A DNA stretch of 64,000 bases from Bagarius yarrelli (Eukaryota > Chordata > Actinopteri > Siluriformes > Sisoridae), in contig VCAZ01000075.1 of the NCBI GenBank assembly GCA_005784505.1, positions 790,501 through 854,500 of the forward strand. The letters run 5' to 3'. This document shows, piece by piece, positions 44,475 to 55,374 of the stretch (the first letter of the stretch is position 1; every line of letters starts with the position of its first letter). The notes under the pieces were generated by a model. It searched no databases. It was not told where the DNA came from and saw only the letters and a list, made by a program, of their open reading frames with translations. Both the position numbers and the translations under genes were made by a program.

Positions 44475-44632
44475 ACGGGAAGTGGTGGCTCAAATAGTTA
44501 AGGTGCTGAGTTGCTGATCTGACCACCGGCAAGCCAACCACTGTAGGGTCCTTAAGCTGCTCCAGGGGCGCTGCATCATAGCAGACCCTGCGCTCTGACC
44601 CCAACTTACTAAGAGGGGATATGTGAAAAAAG
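44475..44632 (+). mobile_element. tRNA-derived SINE variant
   Basis: GGGAAGTGGTGGCTCAAATA (A-box), GTGCTGAGTTGCTGATCTGA, GTCCTTAAGCTGCTCCAGGG and GACCCTGCGCTCTGACCCCA; the B box is poorly conserved. Confidence 0.7.
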
Positions 44633-44634
44633 AA

Positions 44635-45498
44635 TAAAATAAAATAAAAATAATTTACATTAGTAAAATTTTTGGCTACCCCACTCACATCTAGTTGTGT
44701 GAGGTTTAAATATTTAATTATTAACGAAGACAATTTTTACGGTCTGTGAGTTTTTTGGGGTTTTTTTCCAGTAAATTTTTTTGCAAAAAGCTTTTTAATA
44801 AACTGCTAAAAAAAAATACATCAGGGTCAAATCTGTTTTGCTACCATGATAAATTCTTTTTTTCAGGAGTGTGTTGGTGGGTGTGTATGTGTTTAGTTGA
44901 ACAGAAGGGCAGTGATGATTGGACGTTACACGATGCTCTCTCATTTCGAATGAAATATTGAACTGCATATATTGCTTATATTTAACACACACACACACAC
45001 ACAGAGCAGGACTATGTAATTACACTGCATTATTAGACATTATTACATGGACTTGACGAATGATAGACTCCTTAGAAAAAAAACAAACAAAAACAGACTT
45101 TCCTGTAAATAAAGGGATTCGAAAACGATTCAGAGGAAATGTAATTAGTTAGGTAGAACCTGTACGACCGCAGAGTCTCCCTCACTTTCTCATCTTTCAT
45201 TCAGAGTAGCAGAAATACTAATCACAGTAAGTGCCCGTACCTGTCGCATCTGCTCTCCGTCTTGCTCTCTTTCCCATCACTGTTAGAACATTATTGCCAG
45301 AAGAGCGCTTAATAAAACTGAATTAACACTGCAGACCTGGCAGTGAGCCAGTACACACACACACACACATATATATTTTTGCGTTATTAATTTCTCCCGG
45401 ACACTTTTTTTTTTTCTCACTGCCAATTTGCTGTTAATGAACAGAGAGAGTTTCGTTCTCATTTCTTCAAAACACACCAGCGAACACCAGGAGGTTGT
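44635..45498. other. Unique DNA with (AC)n tracts
   Basis: AC repeats at 44984-45002 and 45352-45369; otherwise nothing recognised. Confidence 0.5.
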
Positions 45499-45499
45499 T

Positions 45500-45672
45500 T
45501 AAAAGTAGCACAATGGTTAGCAGAATGGACTGCTAACAACACTACCAATTTACCACCATTGGGCCTCTAAGTAAGGCCCTTAAAAACCAACGTTTGCGTA
45601 AGTAAACGGATAAATTTGTATAAATGAGATAAAAAGTATGTCGCTCTGGATAAGGATATCTGCCAAAATGGC
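45500..45672 (+). mobile_element. tRNA-derived SINE
   Basis: AAAGTAGCACAATGGTTAGC (A box), GGGCCTCTAAGTAAGGCCCT and the tail GTCGCTCTGGATAAGGATAT plus CTGCCAAA; the B-box region is deleted. Confidence 0.82.
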
Positions 45673-45821
45673 AGAAATCTGAACAGCTCAGAGCCTCAAC
45701 CGTGTGAACCTCCACTGCTCCTCTTAATACCACCACTATTACTTCGCAATTACAGAAACCATCAATATTATACAAAAATTACAGAGATATTTTACGTATT
45801 ATAAGTATGGAAACCTGTTGT

Positions 45822-45925
45822 ATGGACCTGTCCAGGGTGTACCCCTCCTGCCCTTCGCCCTTGCAGATCCCCGTGACCCCGAATTAGGGAATAAGCGGGT
45901 ATAGAAAATGAAAGAATGAATTTAC
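45822..45925 (+). mobile_element. Tail piece of the ATTCATTC-tail SINE family
   Basis: GACCTGTCCAGGGTGTACCC, TGACCCCGAATTAGGGAATA and AGCGGGTATAGAAAATGAAA match the left end of the 7.56 and 19.55 kb copies, reversed. Confidence 0.78.
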
Positions 45926-46009
45926 GCTAGTTAACTGGCAAATTTGTGATTTGATAGGTTAAACAAAGAGACTTTAACCAATGATCAATCTGCCACTGCT
46001 AATATAGTT

Positions 46010-46300
46010 TAAGTTCCATGGGCAGTGCTACTGATTCTGAAGGCAGATTAGATTAACATGGCAACACATAGCGTTTTAGTCCAATCAGATTTCAGTTTCT
46101 AACGCCACATACACGTACTGGAAGCAGTGCAGCAGGAGAAACACTACAAAATGAAGAAAATAAACTGCTGGAATAAATTAATACAATTTAATGGAACAAA
46201 TATTAGAATTTAGGTTGTAAATGTAGGTCAGTGATTCTGATAGTGTTTAGAACAGCAGAGAAGGACTGACTGACCCTGACGGCACACCACTGGTATTTAT
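46010..46300 (-). mobile_element. hAT-like non-autonomous element, copy 1 (short)
   Basis: Reverse-complement of the 54.07 and 56.23 kb copies: AGATTAGATTAACATGGCAA, AATCAGATTTCAGTTTCTAA, GTCAGTGATTCTGATAGTGT, AGCAGAGAAGGACTGACTGA and the terminus GGCACACCACTG. It lacks the right half of the longer copies. Confidence 0.78.
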
Positions 46301-46304
46301 ATCT

Positions 46305-47185
46305 GTAGCATTTAAGTGAATAAATTAAACTGTGATTAGGAACAAAAAATATAACACCACAATAGTAACTGCTTTATCCTTTCAGTTTATAGCTTTAGAA
46401 GATTTTAGCATAAAGCACTATAAACTACATAACACTAATACTAACGCTAAAATTAGCATTAAACCCAAATGTCACAGCTAGCGTTCGATATTAACCTGAC
46501 CGTTTCTCAAGCTCGTCTGTCACATTCAGTGATGTGATTGTCGCCTCGTCATGACAGCTCTGACCGCTCGATACAAGCGAAAACCGGATATTTGGGTTTC
46601 CGTTTTTATGTTGGCCAGAACTGAAATTCCTTTATCGGAATAAGGAGTCTCATAACATTCCCAGTTAGGGTGTAGCTACGCTTACTGTTCATTGTTTTTT
46701 CATGCTAAGGAGCCTGGCAGGAATTTTCACAGTGTACTTTAATCTGTGTAAACGGATACGCTGGTATAAAGTTCATCAAAACACAACAAGGCTCCATGAC
46801 CTGGGCATATTTTCTCAGTAGAGGCTAATATGAGAAACTCCAGAAATGTTTGTAATAGTTTTTTCAGCTGCATTTGCATTTTTTACCATCCCTTCAGTCA
46901 GACTCATGAGAGGGGAGATGTTGAGTGACAGGAGCTTGCACCAGCCAAATGCACCATACTAAGAGGCTTGACGCGACTTTCACTATGCAAAAATTAAATG
47001 TGTGAGACTATTTGGTCATTTCTCTTCCTAAAACGATCAAAACCCAGCCATCTGATCACCACAGGGTTCCAGCATCAAGAACCCAGGGCCTCCTGTACCA
47101 TGATATTTGAGTTGACGAGAGGAAAACAATGTACTTCTAATTCTTAATCCAGACTGGATGAGACAGGCTTTGTACACAGGGTTAG
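46305..47185. other. Unique DNA
   Basis: No gene or repeat recognised. Confidence 0.5.
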
Positions 47186-47189
47186 CTAA

Positions 47190-47330
47190 AGAAGTTGGTT
47201 AAGGTGTTGGACTATTGTTTAACAGGTTATGGGTTCAATTCTCAGGACCACCAAGCAGCCATTGCAGGACCTCTGAGAAACGCCAGAATTTTGCTCATAA
47301 AATACCTATGAAATTTTTTCATAGGTATGT
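47190..47330 (+). mobile_element. tRNA-derived SINE fragment ending in a hairpin
   Basis: GAAGTTGGTTAAGGTGTTGG, TTATGGGTTCAATTCTCAGG (B-box) and GGACCTCTGAGAAACG, then a perfect 12-bp inverted repeat: ATACCTATGAAA (47302-47313), loop TTT, TTTCATAGGTAT (47317-47328). Confidence 0.75.
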
Positions 47331-47334
47331 TCTA

Positions 47335-48295
47335 GGGTTTTGTATTGGCAAGGGCCTTTCGATACAGGGGCCAGAGTATTGCAATACAATACATATCGCA
47401 ATCAGCTAAATACTTTAATTAAATACTAAAAACATGTCAATGACTGTATGCGTAAGCGACACCTACAGGAGCGGAGGAGGAAGTGGTTTCGATTAAATAT
47501 TAACACAAATGTAAATCAGTATTAAACTTTATTTTAAAAAATATCGATACTAGTGGGTTAGAAGATGATTATTCTTCTAATTCCAAGTCAGTTTTAAGAA
47601 CTGTACTCCTAGAAAGGTTTACATCAGCCAATTACTTGTTTCTCTAGTTTCCAGGCAACCAAAACACAGCACTGGGAAAACTAACTGGAGCTTTCCAATG
47701 CCCAGTGGGATAAATTAATTTAATCCTGCATTTTATTAGTAGAATGGATCGTTCCTAAATTCCATCTTAAATAGATATTTATAAACGGATAAATTCTTAA
47801 AATGTCTGTACGTCTGCCTTTAATTTGTTTAGAGGCGCTAACAAAGGGAATCGAACTCAAAATTGTGACTCAAACGTTGCATTTTAAAAGATAAAAAATA
47901 TCACCTTTTTAACCTTTAAAACCAAGTGTGTTTTCAGATGTTTTTCCATGCTAAGTGTATTTATATAACTGCAGGTGAACAGCAGATCATTTCAGGAGCA
48001 GCAGTTTTCCAGCTGATGGATCACTTGGTTAATCCTGAAGCTGCACACATACACACACACACACACACACAGACACCCTCAAAGCATGTTACGTAATATT
48101 CTTACGAGACCATGACCGCGGGAGGTAGAGTTAGCAGTGGTGGGGAAGGAAGCTATTTTTGGTTGTTCTTCAAAAAGCCTGCTCGCAGGGGTAGAAACGC
48201 GATGAAGCTCGTATGAATCTGATGTCTTTGAACACTAAATATTGAACAGAGTGGTCTGAAAATGTGCTTATAAAGAATACATGGGTGTTCATTTG
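47335..48295. other. Unique DNA
   Basis: (AC)n at 48050-48072; nothing else recognised. Confidence 0.5.
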
Positions 48296-48299
48296 GAAC

Positions 48300-48498
48300 G
48301 TAACATTTACAGAATTTGGCAGACGTCCTTATTCAGAGCGACTTACATTTATCTCTTTTATACAACTGAGCAATTGGGGGTTAAAGGCCTTGCTCAGGGG
48401 CCCAGCAGTGGTGGCTTGGTGGAGCTGGGAATCGAACCCACAACCTTTGGGTTAGTAGTGCAACAAACACCTTAACCATGAGCCACCACTTCCCACAG
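48300..48498 (-). mobile_element. Full-length tRNA-derived SINE, tail-first
   Basis: TTTGGCAGACGTCCTTATTC, AGAGCGACTTACATTTATCT, GGGCCCAGCAGTGGTGGCTT, GGGAATCGAACCCACAACCT (B box in reverse) and ACCATGAGCCACCACTTCCC (A box in reverse). Confidence 0.92.
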
Positions 48499-48502
48499 AG
48501 CA

Positions 48503-48612
48503 GAAACGTATCGGATCAGAGGTGAATCATATTGGGTCAGTATGGAATCAAATCATGGCAGATCAGTAATGAATCAAATTGTGTTGCTGCTGGATTTTGA
48601 ACAAATTAAAGT
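48503..48612. repeat. First part of a 47-bp satellite
   Basis: GGTGAATCATATTGGGTCAG and AATGAATCAAATTGTGTTGC match the array at 49.2-50.07 kb, interrupted by about 0.6 kb of other DNA. Confidence 0.72.
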
Positions 48613-48651
48613 AATAAAGTTATAATAGTACAATTACATCCTTGATCTACA

Positions 48652-48800
48652 TTATGGGTCACCAAACTCGGTCCTGGTGGGTCGGTGTCCTGCAGAGTTT
48701 AGCTCCAACCCTGTAATTTCAAGTATACTTAGCATATTAAGAGTGTTTGATCAGGGTTGTCGCTAAACTCCGATGGACACCGACCCTCCATAGCTTTATA
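48652..48800. mobile_element. Fold-back MITE
   Basis: GGTCGGTGTCCTGCAGAGTT plus TAGCTCCAACCCT (48680-48712) pairs with AGGGTTGTCGCTAAACTCCG plus ATGGACACCGACC (48753-48785), 28 of 33 positions. The text is the common fish repeat with 'gagtttagctccaaccct' arms. Confidence 0.85.
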
Positions 48801-48804
48801 GAGC

Positions 48805-49190
48805 TCTACAGTTATAAATCTTAGCAATGCAGGACTGTTTAAATATTGAAAATGTACCAGCACCCTGCGCAAAGACACAAAATACGGGTTTGTTATTGAT
48901 TTGTATAACATATTTAACTTATTAATAAAATGGTACTGTAAGAAGTCGTCATTGCTCATAAATCAGATCCAAAAGGAAAAACAGTTTAAAGTTCAACAGC
49001 GCAGCCCGATCCTGGTACATTTTACTAGAAACACTGCTAAGCATTGACTGTTCACAAGATTCATCTGTCGCTCTGTACTTTTCCAAGTTACATAACAAGC
49101 TGGTTGAAAAGATGGACGATTTTTCTTTCTTACTAAGCTGAATGACAGAAAAATACTGAAATGAATTATATTGTCTAAGATTTATTTTAT
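48805..49190. other. AT-rich DNA inside the satellite
   Basis: Nothing recognised; part of the segment separating the two satellite blocks. Confidence 0.4.
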
Positions 49191-49194
49191 CATA

Positions 49195-50072
49195 TAAGCA
49201 GTAAATAAAATTTAATTAGTACTGAACTGAATCATATTGGATTACATTGATCACTTAATCAGAACTGTATCAAATCTGTTGTGAATCAAATTATATGACT
49301 TTTGAATCAAATTATACTGGATCAGGGGGTAAATTAAATATGAAGGCTGAACAGAAACATATTAAAATCAACCCTAAATCAAATTGAATTGCTGCTGAAC
49401 TGAATAATTTTGGTTACATCAAATCAGTTGTGAATCAAGTCATATGACTTTTGAACTGAATCATATTAAGCAAGTAGTGACTCCAAACCTATATGCTCTG
49501 AACCAAATCATACCGTTTGTGAATTAAATTATATGAAGGCTGAACTGAATCATATTGCATTAGATCTGAATCTAATTGAATTTCTGCAGAAATGAATCAT
49601 AATGGGTTAGTAGTAAACCAAATCAAACCGGATCAGTAGTGATTCGAATTGCATTAGTCAGAGTTGTATTGATACTGAAATGAATCATATTCGATTAGTT
49701 GTGATTCAAATTGTAAGAATGCTGAACTGAATCCTATTGCATCAGTTCTGAATTTAATTGAATTGATAACATACTAAATCATATTGGGTCAGTAGTGAAT
49801 CAAAATAATTGGTCCTGAGCCAAATCACACCGGTTTAGTAATGAATCACATTGTATAGGTGCTGAACAGAATTGAATCACGAGTTGTGAATCAAATTCTA
49901 TGAGCGCTGAACCGAATTATATTGGGCGAGTAGTGATTTAAAATGTATTCGTGGTAAACCAAATCATACCGAGTTGTGTTGGTGCTGAACTGAATCATAT
50001 TGGGTCAGTAGTGAATCGAGGTTTTGTTGGTGCTAAAACGTATTGATCAGTTGTGATTCAAATTGTCAAACA
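49195..50072. repeat. Diverged satellite with about 47-bp period
   Basis: Consensus-like pieces CTGAACTGAATCATATTGGG, TCAGTAGTGAATCAAATTGT and ATTGGTG recur about every 47 bp, with frequent indels and substitutions. Roughly 18 periods fit the length. Neither strand has a long open frame. Confidence 0.82.
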
Positions 50073-50084
50073 TTTTGGCCAGAA

Positions 50085-50482
50085 CTATTGTGAGGAATCA
50101 CTAGGAGAAGGATCCCTGTTGCAAGTTGTAGCTTTTTTTTTTTTTAAAGTTCAGCAAATAATCCAATAGCGTAGTCAAAGCACAGGCAGAATTCAATACA
50201 CAGTAATCCAACATGCTCGATGCGAACAAACTAAAAACACTAGGCAGATAATCGTAAACGGGAAACAGGTATAGATCGGTAACCAGGAAAGCAGACAAGA
50301 AAACAAACCGCTCGGTATGTCGCATGGGGCTAAACAATACTTCGCCCTGTGTGTAATGAATGGGTTATCTTATAAAGCTAACCAAACAGGAAGTAAATGC
50401 GAGTGTGTGTGTACAGAGTTAATACTCAGGCGACAGTGCCCTCTGGTGGGTGGAGGGAGGAATCCTTACAACTATTGTCAGA
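50085..50482 (-). mobile_element. Unclassified LTR-like repeat, copy 2
   Basis: GCAGATAATCGTAAACGGGA, AACCGCTCGGTATGTCGCAT, AATACTTCGCCCTGTGTGTA and GACAGTGCCCTCTGGTGGGT; related to 40260-40630. Confidence 0.58.
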
Positions 50483-50484
50483 GC

Positions 50485-50980
50485 TGCTGTTAAAAAATTA
50501 TAATCGACACCTCCCGAGCGGTCAGATTCAATAATTCTACAGTGCTGCGCTATCAGACTGTCGGTTCTTTTGATGGTATCGTAATCTGCTGAGCCTACAA
50601 GCATAATTCTCACCACACCGTGAACATTGGCATATTAATAAAAATGAAATACGATACGCTAAAAGCGCGTTCATGAGGCAATCTGAAAGTAATATTACAA
50701 ATGGCTGCGCATCTTAAGCTAGATTTCTTTTTCCAAAATGAACAACTTTAATGCGATCCAATTGTTTGTGTCATTACTAATAGCGCTGATATTTTGCTTT
50801 TCTATTTGCATCCACTGAAAGGTTGTTAACGCATAATTAGCTACCAAAAGTATTGTAATGCATTTTATTAAATTCTAGAAGAAGAATTAATTAAGAAAAA
50901 CAAGGCAATATATCATAATATTCAAGCGTGGAAAAAATTTATATCATACAGAGACATTTCGAAAACCTGAATTTTTGTCT
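50485..50980. other. Unique DNA
   Basis: Nothing recognised. Confidence 0.45.
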
Positions 50981-50984
50981 GTCT

Positions 50985-51535
50985 GTACATGGAAAGACTA
51001 TGAAAAGATAGACAGACATTATGGACACTCAGATAAGTACATGGACAGACGACAGACAGAGGGGTAGATGGTAGGACAAAATATTATTCCAACAGATAAG
51101 CAAGCAGAAGAGTAGATAGACAGACAGACAGGTAGAGAAACAGAAGCATCAACGGACCACGCAATGGACCAATGAGCAGATAGACAGAGGAGTGGTTGAG
51201 CTGATCGCCAGTAAGACAGACAGATGAAAGTACAGATAAGCAGGCAGCTGGATAGAAAATCAAGACGAGTAGATGGCTTTTATAAGCAGACAGACAGGTA
51301 AATGGACAATCATAAAAGATGAGCAGGCAGACACGTAGAGGACTAGACAGACAGACAAGAGAGAGAAGAGTGGATAGGGGATCAAAGCTTAAATGGACAG
51401 ACATAAAAATTAATGATTATCTGGTCAGATAGACATTGAGACGAATAGAATACAGATAAGTTGATGGGCAGACAGACAGACAAATCAGTAATTAAAGTCC
51501 CATGAGAGGATGGACAGACAGGTAAATTGGTAGAT
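50985..51535. repeat. GACA/GATA-rich repeat array 1
   Basis: Many GACAGACAGA, ATAGACAGAC and AGATAAG motifs in irregular order over about 0.55 kb, G/A/C-rich on the plus strand. The minus-strand open frame rich in Leu/Ser/Cys (51084-51404) is a by-product. Confidence 0.85.
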
Positions 51536-51575
51536 AATGAGACACATTTGAGATGATGGTATATTTTGGTAAAAG

Positions 51576-51604
<29 letters not shown>
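51576..51604. repeat. (GT)n microsatellite
   Basis: About 14 GT units. Confidence 0.95.
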
Positions 51605-51608
<4 letters not shown>

Positions 51609-51609
51609 A

Positions 51610-52305
51610 AAAAGGGGAAGGGGCTAATAATGACGGAGGAAATCTACTTCCTGTTAAAAGTTTTCATGTGCTACTGAATAAATGGTCAGCGAAGGAAATA
51701 TCTTAGACTCCTTTGATTTTCTTTTTGCCACCATGTAACAACATGATGTCTAAGGTGGCTAAATTAATAAGCCAAAATAGCATTTTTGTTTTATCCAAAC
51801 TGTTCAAAAAAAAGCGTTACAAGAAGAAAAATTGCCCCTAAATGTAATTAAAATTGTAAAAGTGTGTCCGGCGAATGCTGTAAAAAGACACAAAAAACAC
51901 CACGAAACACACAAAAAATAGCTTCAAACGCATCTAAATGTATTCAAGGTGAAATTCTGTGCGCTGCAGCGAGACAAATGAAACACGGCGCAGGATTCAT
52001 TCTTGTGGTGGAGGGAAAACAAATGACGGAGCGCAGTGAGAGGTAAAACAACATCTGTGTGGGGCATTAATAAACTGTGTGTGTATACACATAAGTGGCG
52101 TGTGATGAGAGCTATTATAAATACTGAGCGTTCCTCCTTTTTTTATTAGGAGAGAGAGAGAGGAAACAACTGAATTTAGAGATATTGTACATACACAAAT
52201 GTGTGGCATGTAAATTATAGTCTTTGGGAAAAATTCCCAGTAAACAATCCAAGACAACATTAAGACAAATATTTGGGTTGTTAGATAGAGAGTCAGAAAA
52301 AAGAA
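51610..52305. other. Unique DNA between two GACA arrays
   Basis: A short GA run at 52151-52162; no gene recognised. Confidence 0.5.
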
Positions 52306-52311
52306 AACCAT

Positions 52312-52918
52312 AAGACAGACCTATTGAGACAGATAGTCTACCATTTTTGAGAGAGACAGACAGATAAAATGATATAGACTTGTCTGTCTATAGATGACAT
52401 GACTACCAGACAAACAAGTTTATCTATTGTATGACCATCTGTCTTGTCTTCTACTCCTCTGGCTGTCTGTTGTGTTTAGATGATAGACAGAGACAAATAG
52501 AGACAGGGATGTAAAATTAACAAACAGACAGAGGGACAGACAGATAAAACGATAGATTACCATCTTACTCTTCTACTGTCTTGTGTTGTCAGACAGACAG
52601 TAGAGGAAAAACATAAGACAGACAGATAAAATGGACAGACAGATAAGCCTATCTGTCTGTTCATCTCATTTGTCTGTCAATAAGTTGATGGATTGAGACA
52701 AAAAGATAGACAAACGAACAAGAAAATGTACAGACAGATGGGTAGATAGACAGATCGACAGGTGAATGAATAGCGGAAGTGTACAGACACACATGTAGAC
52801 AACCAGATGAAAATTCAAATAAACAGATAAACAGTTGGACAGATAGATGAGTAGATTTAGATGGAGTGGAGGGATAGATAGACAGTTAAATAAGTAGATG
52901 AGTAAATAGACACTACAA
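52312..52918. repeat. GACA/GATA-rich repeat array 2, with inverted blocks
   Basis: GACAGACAGATAAAATG-type text alternates with its complement (GACTTGTCTGTCTATAG near 52379; CTATCTGTCTGTTCATCTC near 52648), so parts of the array can fold back on each other. Confidence 0.85.
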
Positions 52919-52949
52919 ACACAAATTCAAATCCCAAAGTCTTCTATTT

Positions 52950-53092
52950 TACATTTTCGGCATTTGGTAGACCGCCTTACCCAAAACAACTTACATTTAT
53001 CTGATTGTTATCCAGGGCCTTGCTTAGGGGCCCAGAAGTGGCAGGTTGGTGGTGCTGGGAATCGGACCGACGATCAGTAGACCAGGTAGTTT
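52950..53092 (-). mobile_element. tRNA-derived SINE
   Basis: GCATTTGGTAGACCGCCTTA, GGGCCTTGCTTAGGGGCCCA and TGGTGGTGCTGGGAATCGGA. Confidence 0.85.
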
Positions 53093-53104
53093 TGTACTTT
53101 TACT

Positions 53105-53235
53105 CATTCTTATCCGGAGCGACTTACATTTATTTCATTCATTCCATTGACTTAAGTCAGTTAAGGGCCTTGTTCAGGGGCCCAGCAGTGGTAGCTTGGG
53201 CAAGCTGGGAATCGAACCCACAATCTTTTGGGAGA
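53105..53235 (-). mobile_element. tRNA-derived SINE
   Basis: TTATCCGGAGCGACTTACAT, GGGCCTTGTTCAGGGGCCCA and GGGAATCGAACCCACAATCT; tandem to the previous copy. Confidence 0.85.
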
Positions 53236-53239
53236 TCTT

Positions 53240-53554
53240 ACAGGAAATAAAAGGAAACTGCTTTGAAGATGCAGCCTGGCCTAGGAAATTGATTTGGTCT
53301 GCTCCAAAAGGTAAACCCCATCACTGCAGTACATATGAAGTTGGATTATAAATTTAGGACACCATTATACACTGAATTGCTGTCCTTTGAGGTGATGTTG
53401 CATCAGACAAATTGTTAAAATAATGACTTGCTCTAAAGCAAGGATAAAAAAAAAATCCTCAGCATCTCCTGAATCTAAACTAGCCTTGAGCTCTCACTGT
53501 AATCGGACCATTCATTAAAAATAATGCTGGAAGGGGGGGGGGGGGGGGGGGGGG

Positions 53555-53585
<31 letters not shown>

Positions 53586-54070
53586 GGGGGGGGGGGGGGT
53601 ACACTGCACAATGCATTTTTCATCAAGTGCAATTCTTAGTGACTTTTAATAAGCTAAGCCCTTTAGTTTTGCCCCCCCAGAGCTCTTAGTTGGAGCAAAG
53701 TGACATCAACAACAAGTGCAGGCAACTGGGGCAAAAATTACAAGTTGTACTTATTAGACAGTCACATAAATCAGCAATTTGTTTGTGTGTTGGTTCCTAA
53801 GATCAAAGGAGTTCGTAACACCCTAATGAGATGCTGCTTTTTAGTGTTGGACACCTTTTCGAGTCCTCACCTTATTTATTCCAGGCCACTGATCCATAAT
53901 TAATGTGAAAATGTCCACGCATGGTGCACAAGCTGACCGGAAAGTTCTGCATGCTTTAAACAAGCTCGAGTCTTAGGAAAGATAGTGGGAAAAAAAAGAT
54001 TGCGAATAAATAGCAACCTGCTTAGACAGACAATTTTAACTATATAACTATATCTATATATATATATATA
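53240..54070. other. Unique DNA around the G run
   Basis: Apart from the G run, and TA repeats at 54052-54071, nothing was recognised. Confidence 0.45.
53533..53599 (+). repeat. 67-bp G homopolymer with one T and one C
   Basis: Continuous G except T at 53555 and C at 53585. It may form stacked G-quadruplexes. Length and interruptions could reflect sequencing or assembly error. Confidence 0.9.
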
Positions 54071-54073
54071 TCA

Positions 54074-54660
54074 GTATTGTGCAGTGCGGGTCAGTCAGTC
54101 CTTCTCTGCTGTTCTATCAGAATCACTGACCTACATTCACAACCTAAATTCCTATATTTGTTTCATTAAATTGTATTAATTAATTCCCAACAGTTTATTT
54201 TCATCATTTCGTAGTGTTTCTCTTGCTGCACGGCTTCCAGTTCGTGTATGTGGATGTTCGATTTTTTTGTCCAATCAGAATTCAGTTTCTAGGTGCTGCC
54301 ATGTTAATCTAATCTGCCAAGGACTTCAGAAACAGGAGTGCAGTAGTGTAAATTAAACTATATTAGCAGTAGCAGATTGCTGATGTTAATATTATTAGGA
54401 TGACATCGGTATTTTCCGTCCTCTGATTGGTTGATCAATCAGCCTAGCACAGACACGTCTGTACAGGTAAATTATAATTTTTACACCCACAATGGATGTT
54501 GGAAGAGGAAGAATTTTAAGGCAAATTTTTCCAAAAAAGTTAGACATGCTGAGTAGAGGTTGGTTAACCCCTAAAATAACTAGCTGGTCTTAGCCTTTAT
54601 TCACCACTTACAGACCGGCCGCTGACCGGTAACACTGACTTACAGCCTTTAAATGTATTA
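54074..54660 (+). mobile_element. hAT-like non-autonomous element, copy 2
   Basis: GTCAGTCAGTCCTTCTCTGC, AGAATCACTGACCTACATTC, TTTCGTAGTGTTTCTCTTGC, CATGTTAATCTAATCTGCCA and TTGGAAGAGGAAGAATTTTA. The last 46 bases (54612-54657) are inverted relative to copy 3. Confidence 0.78.
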
Positions 54661-54661
54661 T

Positions 54662-55368
54662 ATATATATATATGACCCCTTTTGTCATGGTCTGTCAACA
54701 CACATGCTCGGTGCTGCACTCTAAGTTGCGCTAAACTAGGAGAAAAAAACAAAAACAAAACGCTCCAGGCCTGCAGCTCTATCAGTACATAAACTATCCA
54801 CTTCATCTCTTGCCATGGAGCTCAACTGTCAAGCTGTTTAACAAATGGACACAGTCAAAGAGGTGACTCAGCATTCCTTCATCCTTCTCTCGCTTTCCTC
54901 CTTCGCTCCACTACATTTCCTTGTCAATGTCCTCACCATCCAAACTTTGTTGTTTCACCTCCTGGACTATTTAGTGTCAATCTGTAACTCTTTCTTGCTT
55001 TATTCTTCTTTTATTTCTTCCATATTATATTTTTTTTTGCTTTACAGTGGAAGCTTGTGCTGATAACAAGGTCTTAAATGTCACCATGGCAGAGGAAAAT
55101 CAATAGGAAGCAGATACCTTGTGGGCGTTGTCATAACCTGCTGTAACTGTGCCAGTGAAGTCTGCAGACGAGGAACACTCAATCCAAGCTATTTTTTTTG
55201 TTTTTCAGAAAAGAAAAAGACTGCAGAAATACAGCATCAGCTTTTTTTAAACTCGCTTAAAGCTTTAACTTCCAAACCCGTGGTGTGTTCATTAATATTA
55301 TGCCCTGCTTCGTCGTGCGGTCTTCGTTTCAATGCTTAAAATCTCTTCTGCCCAGTGTTAAAGTTATA
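54662..55368. other. Unique DNA
   Basis: No gene or repeat recognised; several short open frames without motifs. Confidence 0.45.
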
Positions 55369-55374
55369 ATTGCA

